A DNA stretch of 51,016 nucleotides from UMGS1696 sp964430105 (GTDB lineage Bacteria > Bacillota > Clostridia > Oscillospirales > CAG-272): contig CAYSEF010000010.1 in NCBI GenBank assembly GCA_964430105.1, positions 1-51,016 of the forward strand, written 5' to 3'. Shown here in pieces: positions 34,701-42,457 of the stretch (positions within the stretch are counted from its first letter, which is position 1; every line of letters begins with the position of its first letter). The notes under the pieces are model-generated. The model did not search any database and was not told the DNA's origin. It was given only the letters and a program-made list of their open reading frames with translations. The position numbers and the translations under genes are program-made.

Positions 34701-34826
34701 TGACGAGGCGGTACGGAATTTTGTTACAGCGTCGGATTCACAGGCGAATGGAATATAGTAAGAGCGATCCGGCATAGTACCTTCATGCAGTACAGTGAAT
34801 GATTCGTAATGCTTGGGTAGTACCAT
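31713..34826 (-). CDS. lacZ: GH2 beta-galactosidase, LacZ type
   Basis: 1037 residues, the full LacZ length. N-terminal jelly roll (LPVPSNWQIHGYGQLQYVN, DPPYVPYENPTGVY), two Ig-like domains, and the TIM barrel with VNRHDTDPFKGYAVSYEDID, the acid/base Glu at about 446 in IIWSLGNESGYGPN, VWEWCDHSIY and YGGDWGEYPHNGNFCMDG. The C-terminal Bgal_small_N domain starts near FRYVFRKHLGTFEQI. No signal peptide, so it acts on imported galactosides, for example beta-1,2-galactosyl-xylose of xyloglucan or lactose-like sugars. ATG at 34826 has GAGGAG upstream. First gene of the GH2-GH4-GH115 operon. Confidence 0.93.
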   Translation of the reverse strand: MVLPKHYESFTVLHEGTMPDRSYYIPFACESDAVTKFRTASSRLLSLDGDWAFGYYNAPEAVPENVVEADFAPTSENFATLPVPSNWQIHGYGQLQYVNSSYPIPYDPPYVPYENPTGVYVRDFEISAENASMKNYIVFEGVDSCYFLYINGKYVGYSQVSHSTSEFDITSYVKEGSNRISVIVLKYSDGTYLEDQDKERLSGIFRSVYIISRPQAHLRDFFVKPSLYNDYKSGKLTINAKFEGDTAVDVKLISPCGDITAVGKLSNENPEAVLDVTDAILWTAETPNLYTLVLSTADEVIVKKIGLREICRRGDVIYLNGKKVKMKGVNRHDTDPFKGYAVSYEDIDRDLRMMKEYNVNALRTSHYPNSPLLVELCDEYGIYLCAEADIETHGSGGIINPFREIAGYQLIARDPRFQAAIMDRTYKNVIRDQNSPAVIIWSLGNESGYGPNFEDAQKWIKAYDETRLIHYTEATYTDSYDHPEITKPVLKEYAETRQGKSDRSELDFFSTMYADYDLIEDYLTGNYENMSRKGRPCPCQPEMQHMPFVQSEMAHAMGNSCGDLDGYYELVYKYDNYFGNFVWEWCDHSIYMGKTANGRDKYFYGGDWGEYPHNGNFCMDGLVYPDRTPHTNLLELKAAARPVRLREYDIAKGEFTFENVLDFTNLIDLCDIAYEIKQDGAVIASGVISDICCAPHEKVNVTVADKIPQTERTSIIFRYIQKVDMAVTKKGHVLGHDQAVVEAVSEKADTIITDDAPTISEGLDEYVITGKNFRYVFRKHLGTFEQIVKDNVSYITAPMNYNIWRAPIDNERGVRGDWEKANYNRAVAKVYSTSAEIKDGMAVINTYLALTGPVCQRMIDIDATYSISPSGKLAVTINAERNPAMPWLPRFGLRMMLPKSFENVEYYGYGPTESYNDKHTATYIDKFNAKVDDMHEDYLKPQENGSHYNCDYVKISSSDGSLTAKCDDKLCFNASPYTQEELTTKPHSFEIEKCGQTVLCIDYKQSGIGSNSCGPNLRDEYRILEEQINWNFTIELN

Positions 34827-34879
34827 AATATTCTCCTCAATTACATAAGTGTGAGTTTTTATACAGCTTTTCTATATGG

Positions 34880-34908
34880 ATTTTACCATAAACGCAAATA
34901 AATATCAA
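34880..34908 (-). promoter_or_regulatory. Promoter of the GH2-GH4-GH115 operon
   Basis: Minus strand: TTGATA (34908-34903), 17-base spacer ending in TATGG, TAAAAT (34885-34880). Confidence 0.75.
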
Positions 34909-35159
34909 GTGTTTTTGCACAAAAGCAGAAGTGGATTTTTGAAAAAATTATATTTTATGCACCAATTACTTTTGCGTGTGGTGGAAAATATAATAAATGA
35001 ATTGTAAATTGACGAATAACAAAAATACATGAATTTTACAATCGAAAGATATCACGCTTTACAACGTATGAAGTATAATTTGGTTGTGTAAAGGAAAAAT
35101 GATGAAAAAGAGAAAAAGTTCATCCATGAATGAAATTCATTTGTGAAAAGGAGAAGAAA
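34909..35159. other. Divergent intergenic region upstream of the choice-of-anchor-I gene
   Basis: 333 bases separate the divergent lacZ-like and choice-of-anchor-I genes (34827-35159). Two plus-strand -10 candidates, TATAAT at 34989-34994 and 35074-35079, both lack a convincing -35. A 6-3-6 dyad ATGAAT-GAA-ATTCAT lies at 35126-35140 just before the RBS AAAAGGAG. No gene or stable RNA is visible in the stretch. Confidence 0.45.
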
Positions 35160-36872
35160 ATGAACAAGGCATTAAGTTTTACAATGGTACTGATTATGCT
35201 TCTTGGCATGGTTCCGACAGTGTTTGCGGAAGAAATCAGCAATGCACTCGACACAACAGCGAAAATCGACACAACAGATGTAATTGAGGTAGTCGAAGGC
35301 AAAATCAATACAGAAAGCGACAACGGATTTGTAAAGCATCTCGACAGCTATTCTACAGGCTATACAAGTGAAGACGGTGGCGTTGCAGAAATCGTAAAAT
35401 ATAACTCCGACAACAGTTGTATGTATCTTGTAAGCGGATTTACACAGACTCTCGATATCGTAAAGATAAACAGCGACGGTTCGACTGCTCTTGTAAAGAA
35501 GATTGATATAGCAAAGCTTGGCGAAGAAAACGGATTTGATGCAGGAGATATAACAAGCGTTGATGTTGATACAGAAAAAGACATTGTTGCGATAGCAGTA
35601 CAGTCCTCGGAATATGACAAGAACGGCACGATAGTAACCTTGACATACGATGGAGATTTTGTTGCGAAATACGAAGCAGGTGTTCAGCCTGATATGGTGG
35701 TATTTACTCACGACGGAAAGAAGATACTTACTGCAAACGAGGGTGAACCCAGAAACGGATATGTTGATGCAGTAGATCCGCTTGGCTCTGTTACGATAGT
35801 TGACCTTGAATCAGGTGAAGCATATACAAAAACCTTTGAAGAATTTGACGAGAAGCGTGATGAGCTTGTAGCAAACGGAGTACTTCTTAAGAGAGGAAGC
35901 GCACCCGGCACTGATCTTGAACCCGAATATATAGCGATTTCTGCTGACAGCAGTACAGCTTATGTTACACTTCAGGAAAACAATTCGGTTGCGGCTATTG
36001 ACCTTAACACATTGGAATGGAAATATGTAAAGGGTCTTGGCTTCAAGGATCACAGCATCGAAGGAAACGGCCTCGACCTCAACAAGAATGGTGAAATAGC
36101 GATTCAGACGGAAGATGTTTACGGTGTGTATATGCCCGACGGTATCGCAATAGTCGAAATAAACGAAAAGGAATACCTTCTTACTGCAAATGAGGGCGAT
36201 TCACGAGAATGGGGCGATTATGAAAATACAGATAAAGCTCCGATAGGCGGTGCAAAGAAGGATGTTGAATACCTCATTTCATCTGAAACAGATGGTTTGG
36301 ATGAGGATAAAACATATCTCCTTGGCGCACGTTCATTCGCAATATGGGATGCGGAAACGCTTGAACTTGTATTCGAGAGTGGAGACGATTTTGAAGTGAT
36401 AACTGCTGAAAAGTTCCCGGAATACTTCAACTCCGGTCACAATGAAGCAGGTAAGGTCGATGCGAGAAGCAATAAAAAAGGCCCTGAACCGGAGTCCGTT
36501 GCAGTAGTCGAAGCTGATGACAGGATATACGCAGTAATAGGACTTGAACGTGTCGGCGGTATAATGGTATATGATATCACAGATCCCGAAAATGCGATTT
36601 ATGCCGATTATCTTAACGTGCGTGATTTCGGTGAAGATGATCTGACAAAAGCAGGCGATCTCGGTGCAGAAGGTATATGCACTATTCCGGCAGAAATAAG
36701 CCCTACAGGTGAAGCAATGGTGCTTGTAGCGAACGAAATTTCCGGAACTGTTACCGTAGCTCAAATAGGCGGTGAAAATGAAGCAGAAGAAACACACTCA
36801 AGCATGGGTGAATTCGTATACAATCCGCACTGGCTTGAAAAGAACGGTATAGATTCCGATTTTGCAAAGTAA
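35160..36872 (+). CDS. Secreted choice-of-anchor-I family beta-propeller protein
   Basis: 570 residues from ATG 35160 with AAAAGGAG upstream; the frame is open ten codons earlier without an RBS. The signal peptide MNKALSFTMVLIMLLGMVPTVFA is followed by a likely type I cleavage before EE. The mature protein shows repeated propeller-like blades (ILTANEGEPR, LLTANEGDSREWGDY, GPEPESVAVVE, VGGIMVYDITDPENA, LVANEISGTVTV) characteristic of choice-of-anchor-I/alkaline-phosphatase-like extracellular proteins. Such proteins usually end in SLH, LPXTG or dockerin modules; this one stops shortly after the last blade with no anchor, so it is probably released. Substrate unknown; acidic repeats suggest calcium binding. 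It has its own terminator. Confidence 0.78.
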   Translation: MNKALSFTMVLIMLLGMVPTVFAEEISNALDTTAKIDTTDVIEVVEGKINTESDNGFVKHLDSYSTGYTSEDGGVAEIVKYNSDNSCMYLVSGFTQTLDIVKINSDGSTALVKKIDIAKLGEENGFDAGDITSVDVDTEKDIVAIAVQSSEYDKNGTIVTLTYDGDFVAKYEAGVQPDMVVFTHDGKKILTANEGEPRNGYVDAVDPLGSVTIVDLESGEAYTKTFEEFDEKRDELVANGVLLKRGSAPGTDLEPEYIAISADSSTAYVTLQENNSVAAIDLNTLEWKYVKGLGFKDHSIEGNGLDLNKNGEIAIQTEDVYGVYMPDGIAIVEINEKEYLLTANEGDSREWGDYENTDKAPIGGAKKDVEYLISSETDGLDEDKTYLLGARSFAIWDAETLELVFESGDDFEVITAEKFPEYFNSGHNEAGKVDARSNKKGPEPESVAVVEADDRIYAVIGLERVGGIMVYDITDPENAIYADYLNVRDFGEDDLTKAGDLGAEGICTIPAEISPTGEAMVLVANEISGTVTVAQIGGENEAEETHSSMGEFVYNPHWLEKNGIDSDFAK

Positions 36873-36882
36873 TATCAAAGAG

Positions 36883-36920
36883 AAAGCATCCTTTCGCTTG
36901 AAGTGAGTGGATGCTTTTTT
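36883..36920 (+). terminator. Terminator of the choice-of-anchor-I gene
   Basis: AAAGCATCC / GGATGCTTT (36883-36891 with 36909-36917) with an inner stem and a T-run to 36920. Confidence 0.85.
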
Positions 36921-36970
36921 ATTTTTATTCAAAGCAAAAACTGTATCAGATATAATATTACACTCCCTCC

Positions 36971-36999
36971 TTGATAAATCTGCATGAATATGCTATAAT
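36971..36999 (+). promoter_or_regulatory. Sigma-A promoter of the sugar ABC importer operon
   Basis: TTGATA (36971-36976), 17-base spacer, TATAAT (36994-36999); 38 bases before the first gene. Confidence 0.85.
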
Positions 37000-37037
37000 C
37001 TACGTAAATCACACCCTATAATAAGGAAAGAAAAACA

Positions 37038-38141
37038 ATGAAAGTTGTATTGCAGAATTTGACAAAAAAATTCCCAAGCAGGAATAAAAAATCTCCCGGT
37101 GAAGTCGTAGCTGTCAACGATTTTACGTTTGAAATACCTGACGGAAAGCTGATTGGTCTTCTCGGTCCATCAGGATGCGGAAAAAGTACCACATTGAACC
37201 TGATTTGCGGTTTGCAGAAGCCAACTTCGGGTAAAATATTCTTCGGTGATGATGATGTAACTGACCTGCCACCCGAAAATCGTGGAGTTGGCTTGGTATT
37301 TCAGAATTATGCACTGTATCCTCACCTCACAGTAAAGCAGAATATCACTTTCCCACTTGAAAACCTGCGTGGTAAGGATAAAATGACTAAGGATGAAATG
37401 TCTGCAAAGGCTCTTGAAATCGCAAAGCTTGTGCAGATAGATGGACTCATGGACAGAAAACCAAATGAACTTTCAGGTGGTCAGCAGCAGAGAGTTGCGA
37501 TTGCTCGTGCTCTTGTTAAAATGCCACGCGTTCTTCTTCTCGATGAGCCTTTGTCTAATCTTGATGCACGACTCAGATTACAAACCCGTGAGGAATTGAA
37601 GCGTATACAGAATGAAACGGGTATCACGACTGTTTTTGTAACGCATGACCAGGACGAAGCTATGAGCATTTCCGATATGATTGTCGTTATGAAGGAAGGC
37701 GTGGTTCAGCAGATCGGAAAGCCACAGGATGTTTACGATGACCCGACAAATCTGTTTGTTGCAAAATTCCTCGGTACTCCACCGATATCCGTTTTTGAGG
37801 GTGCAGTGAAGGGAGAAAAGCTGTATATCGGAGAAAATGCTGTGCTTGACGTGAAGGGCGTGTCGGATGCTGAAGTGATCGTAGGTGTGCGTCCGGAGGG
37901 ATATATTTTGAAGGAAGACGGCCCTCTTGAGTGTGCGCTTAACGGAGTTGAAGTTATGGGACGTGATATCAGTATTGTTTCAACACATCCTGCTTCGCAA
38001 AATCCCACGATTCGCTCGATTATTACGTCCGAAAACAAAGTCGAAGTTTCCTCGACCAAAGTACGCTTTGCACTCAAGCCGAACAAGGTCTTTATTTTCG
38101 ATAAGAAAACAGAAAACAGAATATATTTCGATATCGATTGA
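37038..38141 (+). CDS. ABC sugar importer ATPase, MsmK/UgpC type
   Basis: 367 residues. Walker A GPSGCGKST at 43-51, the signature LSGGQQQRVAIARALVKMP, Walker B VLLLDEPLSNLD, and the switch His in VFVTHDQDEAM. The C-terminal ~130 residues form the OB-like regulatory domain of CUT1 ATPases. Many Firmicutes use one shared MsmK for several sugar importers; here a dedicated copy heads the operon. AAGGAAAG lies upstream of ATG 37038. It powers the two permeases and lipoprotein encoded downstream. Confidence 0.94.
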   Translation: MKVVLQNLTKKFPSRNKKSPGEVVAVNDFTFEIPDGKLIGLLGPSGCGKSTTLNLICGLQKPTSGKIFFGDDDVTDLPPENRGVGLVFQNYALYPHLTVKQNITFPLENLRGKDKMTKDEMSAKALEIAKLVQIDGLMDRKPNELSGGQQQRVAIARALVKMPRVLLLDEPLSNLDARLRLQTREELKRIQNETGITTVFVTHDQDEAMSISDMIVVMKEGVVQQIGKPQDVYDDPTNLFVAKFLGTPPISVFEGAVKGEKLYIGENAVLDVKGVSDAEVIVGVRPEGYILKEDGPLECALNGVEVMGRDISIVSTHPASQNPTIRSIITSENKVEVSSTKVRFALKPNKVFIFDKKTENRIYFDID

Positions 38142-38156
38142 GCTTGGAGGCAAAAA

Positions 38157-39047
38157 ATGGAAAACAGAAGTAAAAAAGCGTGGCTGTACCTCCTGCCTGC
38201 GATACTATTTCTCGGCGTTTTTATGGTATATCCTCTCGTCGATGTTTTAATATATTCTATTGAAGAAGGATATAATTCCGCTTCGCAGACATTTTTCGGT
38301 ACAGGACTTTACAATTATTCATACGTTTTGCACGATCCTTATTTCCTGCAAGCTGTTAAAAATACTTTCATTCTCGTTATTATAACAGTTCCGTTGTCTA
38401 CAGGAATTGCACTTCTCATCTCTCTCGGACTTTCATCGATAAAAAAACTGCGTAATTTGTTCCAGACAGTTTATTTTCTGCCCTATGTTACAAATACTCT
38501 TGCAGTAGGTCTTGTTTTTATGATACTTTTCAAAAAGACAGCGTATACAGACGGACTTGCAAATTTGCTGTTGAGTATCTTTGGTGCGGGGCCTGTGGAT
38601 TTTATCGACGGACCGTATTGGGCTAAGATGTTTGTGCTGTGCTTCTATACAATATGGGTCGTAATGCCGTTTAAGATACTTATTCTCACCAGTGCGTTGG
38701 CTTCAGTTGACGAAAATCTTTATAATGCCGCAAAAATTGATGCTACTCCGAAATTCAGAGTATTCCGCAAGATAACTATGCCAATGATTTCTCCGATGCT
38801 GTTTTATCTTGTGATAACCGGCTTTATCGGTGCATTCAAGGCGTATAGCGATGCTGTTGCGCTGTTCGGAACTGATCTTAACGCCGCTGAAATGAATACT
38901 ATTGTAGGATATGTTTACGATATGTTATACGGTGACAGTGGCGGATATCCGTCGTATGCCTCTGCAGCTGCGATAATACTGTTTGTTATAGTTTTGACTA
39001 TCACTTGCATAAACCTGATGATTTCCAAGAAAAACGTTCACTATTAA
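38157..39047 (+). CDS. ABC sugar importer permease 1 (CUT1, UgpA/MalF-like)
   Basis: 296 residues, six hydrophobic segments. The EAA loop that docks onto the ATPase appears as LYNAAKIDATPKFRVFRKITMPM, near residue 195-215. N-terminus KKAWLYLLPAILFLGVFMVYPL is the first helix. GGAGG precedes ATG 38157, 15 bases after the ATPase stop. Paired with the next gene as the heterodimeric channel for an oligosaccharide. Confidence 0.92.
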   Translation: MENRSKKAWLYLLPAILFLGVFMVYPLVDVLIYSIEEGYNSASQTFFGTGLYNYSYVLHDPYFLQAVKNTFILVIITVPLSTGIALLISLGLSSIKKLRNLFQTVYFLPYVTNTLAVGLVFMILFKKTAYTDGLANLLLSIFGAGPVDFIDGPYWAKMFVLCFYTIWVVMPFKILILTSALASVDENLYNAAKIDATPKFRVFRKITMPMISPMLFYLVITGFIGAFKAYSDAVALFGTDLNAAEMNTIVGYVYDMLYGDSGGYPSYASAAAIILFVIVLTITCINLMISKKNVHY

Positions 39048-39060
39048 GGAGGACTTCGCT

Positions 39061-39951
39061 GTGAATAATCTCGATTATGAAAAACACCTTGACTATGCTA
39101 AGATTGAAAAGCGCGCGAAGACCAAAAAAACGGTAGTGAATGTAATTGTTTACGCTTTTCTTGGACTTTGGGCAGTGATGGTGCTGTTTCCGTTCTATTG
39201 GATGGTTCTTACATCTGTAAAAAGCTATTCTTCATATAACTCGGAGCGTATACCGCAGTTTTTCACTCTTTCACCTACATTTGAAAATTACTCCGATGCA
39301 TTTACGGCTGTTCCGCTTGGACAGTATTTTCTAAACACCATAATTTTTACAGTGGCTACTACACTGCTTATGCTTATTGTTACGATACCTGCTGCATTTG
39401 CATTTTCAAGACTGGAATTCAAAGGCAAAAACGCTCTGTTTACACTGTTCCTTTCTCTGATGATGATACCGAATGAGCTTGTTATTATTACAAACTTTAC
39501 GACTATCACTAATTGGGATATGAGAAATACCTTCCTTGGACTCATACTTCCGTCAGTTACGTCTGTTTTCTATATCTATTTGTTGAAAGAAAATTTTGCA
39601 CAGATACCTGATGAGCTGTATTATGCCGCAAAGGTTGACGGAACCTCTGATTTCAAGTACCTCATGCGTGTAATGATACCCATTTGCAAGCCGACTATAA
39701 TTACTATCACAATACTTAAGGTAATCGAATGTTGGAACTCCTACGTTTGGCCAAGACTTATAACCGATGATCAAGCATATTTTCTTGTATCAAACGGTAT
39801 TCAAGAAATACGAGAAAACGGCTTCGGACGTGAGAATATTCCTGCAATGATGGCGGCAGTAGTTGTTATTTCAGTCCCACTTATAGTGCTTTTCCTCATA
39901 TTCCGTAAAAAAATCATGGAAGGCGTTGCGAGAGGGGGAACTAAGGGATGA
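39061..39951 (+). CDS. ABC sugar importer permease 2 (CUT1, UgpE/MalG-like)
   Basis: 296 residues starting at GTG 39061, supported by AAGGAGG eight bases upstream. An unusually charged N-terminus (KHLDYAKIEKRAKTKK) precedes the first helix. The EAA loop reads LYYAAKVDGTSDFKYLMRVMIPI. Six helices. Its stop overlaps the binding-protein start (ATGA at 39948-39951), so binding protein and permease are translationally coupled. Confidence 0.92.
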   Translation: MNNLDYEKHLDYAKIEKRAKTKKTVVNVIVYAFLGLWAVMVLFPFYWMVLTSVKSYSSYNSERIPQFFTLSPTFENYSDAFTAVPLGQYFLNTIIFTVATTLLMLIVTIPAAFAFSRLEFKGKNALFTLFLSLMMIPNELVIITNFTTITNWDMRNTFLGLILPSVTSVFYIYLLKENFAQIPDELYYAAKVDGTSDFKYLMRVMIPICKPTIITITILKVIECWNSYVWPRLITDDQAYFLVSNGIQEIRENGFGRENIPAMMAAVVVISVPLIVLFLIFRKKIMEGVARGGTKG

Positions 39952-41537
39952 TAAAAAGAATATTTTCTTTGTTTTTGTTAATTTGTCTGGTTTTGCCGGC
40001 TCTTGTTGCGTGTCACGGCTCGAGAGGGCTTGAAGAATTCACTCTGCCCGATGAATTTGATACCTCTCGGAATTATGAAATCACATTTTGGGCAAAAAAT
40101 GACACGAATCTTACTCAGGTCGCAATATATGAACAGGCGATAGAGAATTTTGAAGCGATATATACGAATATTAAAGTAAATCTGCGCCTTTATACAGACT
40201 ACGGTAAGATTTATAACGATGTTATCACGAATATCTCAACTCAAACTACACCTAATGTATGTATCACATACCCCGATCATATCGCTACCTACAAAACAGG
40301 TGTAAACACAGTTGTCGCACTTGATGAGCTTCTGAACGATACAAAATACGGGCTTGGCGGAAGTGAAGTGAAGTTCGATGCACCTAAGGCTGACGAGATT
40401 GTACCTGAATTTCTCAGTGAATGTATGATAGACGGTGAATATTACGCACTTCCGTTTATGCGCTCAACAGAAGCCTGCTACGTCAACAAAACTTATGTAG
40501 AAGCACTCGGATATACTCTGCCCGAAACCTTGACATGGGATTTTATTTGGGAGGTTGCCGAAGCTGCCACTGCAAAGAACGAGGATGGTACTTATGTAGT
40601 AAACGGTCAGAGTGTGCTTATCCCGTTTATCTATAAATCTACTGATAATATGATGATTTCCATGCTCAAACAAAGCGGAGCAGGATATTCAACCGATTCA
40701 GGAGATATTCTGATATTCAACGATACAACTGAAGAATTTCTCGGTGAGATATCTTCTCATGCAAAGACCGGTGCATTTTCAACCTTTAAGATATCCGGCT
40801 ATCCGGCAAATTTCCTTAATGCGGGACAGTGTATTTTTGCGATAGATTCAACAGCAGGCGCAACCTGGATGGGTTCAGACGCACCTCTTGTCGATATTGC
40901 AGAAGATGCTCTGGTTGATTTTGAAACTGCGGTAATGACTATACCTCAGGTGGATGTCGATGCTCCGCTGATGATTTCTCAGGGCCCCTCGGTTTGCATA
41001 TTCAATAAGCAGGATGAGCAAGAGGTTCTTGCGTCGTGGCTGTTCACACAATATCTGCTAACAAATGACGTGCAGATAGCGTATTCACAGACCGAAGGCT
41101 ATGCTCCCGTAACATTAAAGGCTCAGGAATCGGCAGAATATATCGACTATCTTTCTCGTGCAGGTGAGGATAATCAGCTTTACTATGATGTTAAGCTTGC
41201 TGCGACAAAGCTCCTTCTCGACAATGTTGATAATACGTTTGTAACACCTGTTTTCAACGGCTCGGCTTCTCTCCGTGATGCTGCCGGAATGATGATAGAA
41301 AATACAACAAAATCCACACGACGCAAGGAAGAAATAAACGATGAGTATTTCGATGAGCTGTTTGCAGATATGAATTCGCTGTACAGATTGGATCAGGGTG
41401 CGGGAGCTGTTGGCGGAAAGCGTGATCTTGGCCCACTTCCGACGACTGCTGTTGTGCTTATTTCATCTCTTGCAGGTGTATGGGTGCTGATCTGTATATA
41501 TTTCGCAGTCGGAAAGATGAAAAAACACCGAAATTAG
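39948..41537 (+). CDS. Sugar-binding lipoprotein with an additional C-terminal membrane helix
   Basis: 529 residues. N-terminal signal peptide with lipobox LVAC (Cys22), then an extracellular solute-binding fold of the CUT1 family (ITFWAKNDTNLTQVAIYEQA, NVCITYPDH, ALPFMRSTEACYVNKTYVEALGY, WDFIWEVAEAA, ILIF...). Unusually, the C-terminus has a hydrophobic segment TTAVVLISSLAGVWVLICIY followed by FAVGKMKKHRN, a typical stop-transfer helix with a positive cytoplasmic tail. The protein would thus be tethered at both ends to the membrane. It captures the oligosaccharide for the permeases; ligand not assignable, though the surrounding enzymes suggest xylo- or galacto-oligosaccharides. Last gene of the operon. 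Confidence 0.9.
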   Translation: MIKRIFSLFLLICLVLPALVACHGSRGLEEFTLPDEFDTSRNYEITFWAKNDTNLTQVAIYEQAIENFEAIYTNIKVNLRLYTDYGKIYNDVITNISTQTTPNVCITYPDHIATYKTGVNTVVALDELLNDTKYGLGGSEVKFDAPKADEIVPEFLSECMIDGEYYALPFMRSTEACYVNKTYVEALGYTLPETLTWDFIWEVAEAATAKNEDGTYVVNGQSVLIPFIYKSTDNMMISMLKQSGAGYSTDSGDILIFNDTTEEFLGEISSHAKTGAFSTFKISGYPANFLNAGQCIFAIDSTAGATWMGSDAPLVDIAEDALVDFETAVMTIPQVDVDAPLMISQGPSVCIFNKQDEQEVLASWLFTQYLLTNDVQIAYSQTEGYAPVTLKAQESAEYIDYLSRAGEDNQLYYDVKLAATKLLLDNVDNTFVTPVFNGSASLRDAAGMMIENTTKSTRRKEEINDEYFDELFADMNSLYRLDQGAGAVGGKRDLGPLPTTAVVLISSLAGVWVLICIYFAVGKMKKHRN

Positions 41538-41562
41538 TGTGAAAAAATAGGTAAAATTTACA

Positions 41563-41590
41563 TTGACTTTACTGCAAAATTAAGTATAAT
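41563..41590 (+). promoter_or_regulatory. Promoter of the codon-optimised lipoprotein gene
   Basis: TTGACT (41563-41568), 16-base spacer, TATAAT (41585-41590). No terminator is visible between the binding-protein stop (41537) and this promoter. Confidence 0.8.
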
Positions 41591-41636
41591 TATGGTATAC
41601 GCTTAAAAACGTGACAATTATTAAGGAGAATTAGAA

Positions 41637-42371
41637 ATGAAAAAGATTCTTGCACTTCTCATGGCAGCTACTATGATGGCATTTGCTGCTGTTGGTTGCT
41701 CTGAAACTGAAGACAATACCAACGAAACCGAAAATCAGGTTGAAGTTACCGCTGATGTTAAGGGCGAAGGCGTTATGACCTACGCTGAATTCGCAGCAGC
41801 TGACCTTGACACCGAAGTTGTTGTTGAAACCTACGTTCAGGGTAAGCAGTCCTGGTGGGACAACAAGGGTACTTTCTATACTCAGGACAAAGAAGGCGGC
41901 TACTTCCTTTATGAAATGGCTTGCACCGAAGAAGAATACAACAAGCTCACACCCGGTACCAAGATCAAGGTAACAGGCTATAAGGCTGAATGGGCAGGCG
42001 AAGTTGAAATCATCGATGCTAAGTTTGAAATCCTCGAAGGCAACTATGTTGCATCTGCTCTTGATGTAACCGATAAGCTCGGCACTGACGATCTCATCAA
42101 CTACCAGAACCAGTTCGTTTCCTTCAAGGGTGTTACCATTGAAGCTGTTGAATACAAGAACGGCGAACCCGGCGATGATATCTATGTAACTGTTGGCTAT
42201 AATGGCACAAGCTACTCTTTCTGTGTTGAAGTTTACCTCACAGGTACAGATACAGAAGTTTACCAGACCGTTGGTACTCTCAATGTTGGCGATGTTGTTG
42301 ACGTAGAAGGCTTCCTCTACTGGTACGAAGGCGTTAACACCCACATCACAGCAGTTTCCCTTTCTAAGTAA
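41637..42371 (+). CDS. Abundant-type lipoprotein with two OB-fold-like repeats, unknown function
   Basis: 244 residues. Signal peptide MKKILALLMAATMMAFAAVGC with lipobox AVGC (Cys21), then an acidic Glu/Asn/Thr linker (about 22-42). The rest looks like two related all-beta OB-like repeats: VMTYAEFAAADLDTEVVVETYVQG...GTKIKVTGYKAEW, and LINYQNQFVSFKGVTIEAVEY...VGDVVDVEGFLYWY. Codon choice is far more biased than in neighbouring genes (ATC, TTC, AAC, TAC, GGC, GAC strongly preferred), a mark of very high expression. AAGGAG precedes ATG 41637. I do not recognise a named family; carbohydrate or nucleic acid binding at the cell surface is possible. Confidence 0.8.
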   Translation: MKKILALLMAATMMAFAAVGCSETEDNTNETENQVEVTADVKGEGVMTYAEFAAADLDTEVVVETYVQGKQSWWDNKGTFYTQDKEGGYFLYEMACTEEEYNKLTPGTKIKVTGYKAEWAGEVEIIDAKFEILEGNYVASALDVTDKLGTDDLINYQNQFVSFKGVTIEAVEYKNGEPGDDIYVTVGYNGTSYSFCVEVYLTGTDTEVYQTVGTLNVGDVVDVEGFLYWYEGVNTHITAVSLSK

Positions 42372-42397
42372 GTTTTAATTTAACTGAATAAAAATGA

Positions 42398-42447
42398 GGT
42401 TGCTCGCACTAAGGAAGAAATTTCCAAAATGCGAGCAACCGTTTTTT
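42398..42447. terminator. Bidirectional terminator hairpin, member f
   Basis: Perfect 11-bp stem GGTTGCTCGCA / TGCGAGCAACC (42398-42408 with 42430-42440), inner GGAA...TTCC, A-run before and T-run after. It lies between the convergent lipoprotein and GH31 genes. Confidence 0.9.
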
Positions 42448-42457
42448 TATATTCTAA

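Noticed and set aside
41631..42344. A 237-codon frame antisense to the codon-optimised lipoprotein
   Set aside because: Strong codon bias on the real strand removes stops from the opposite one; no RBS, and the real strand has a lipobox and a promoter.
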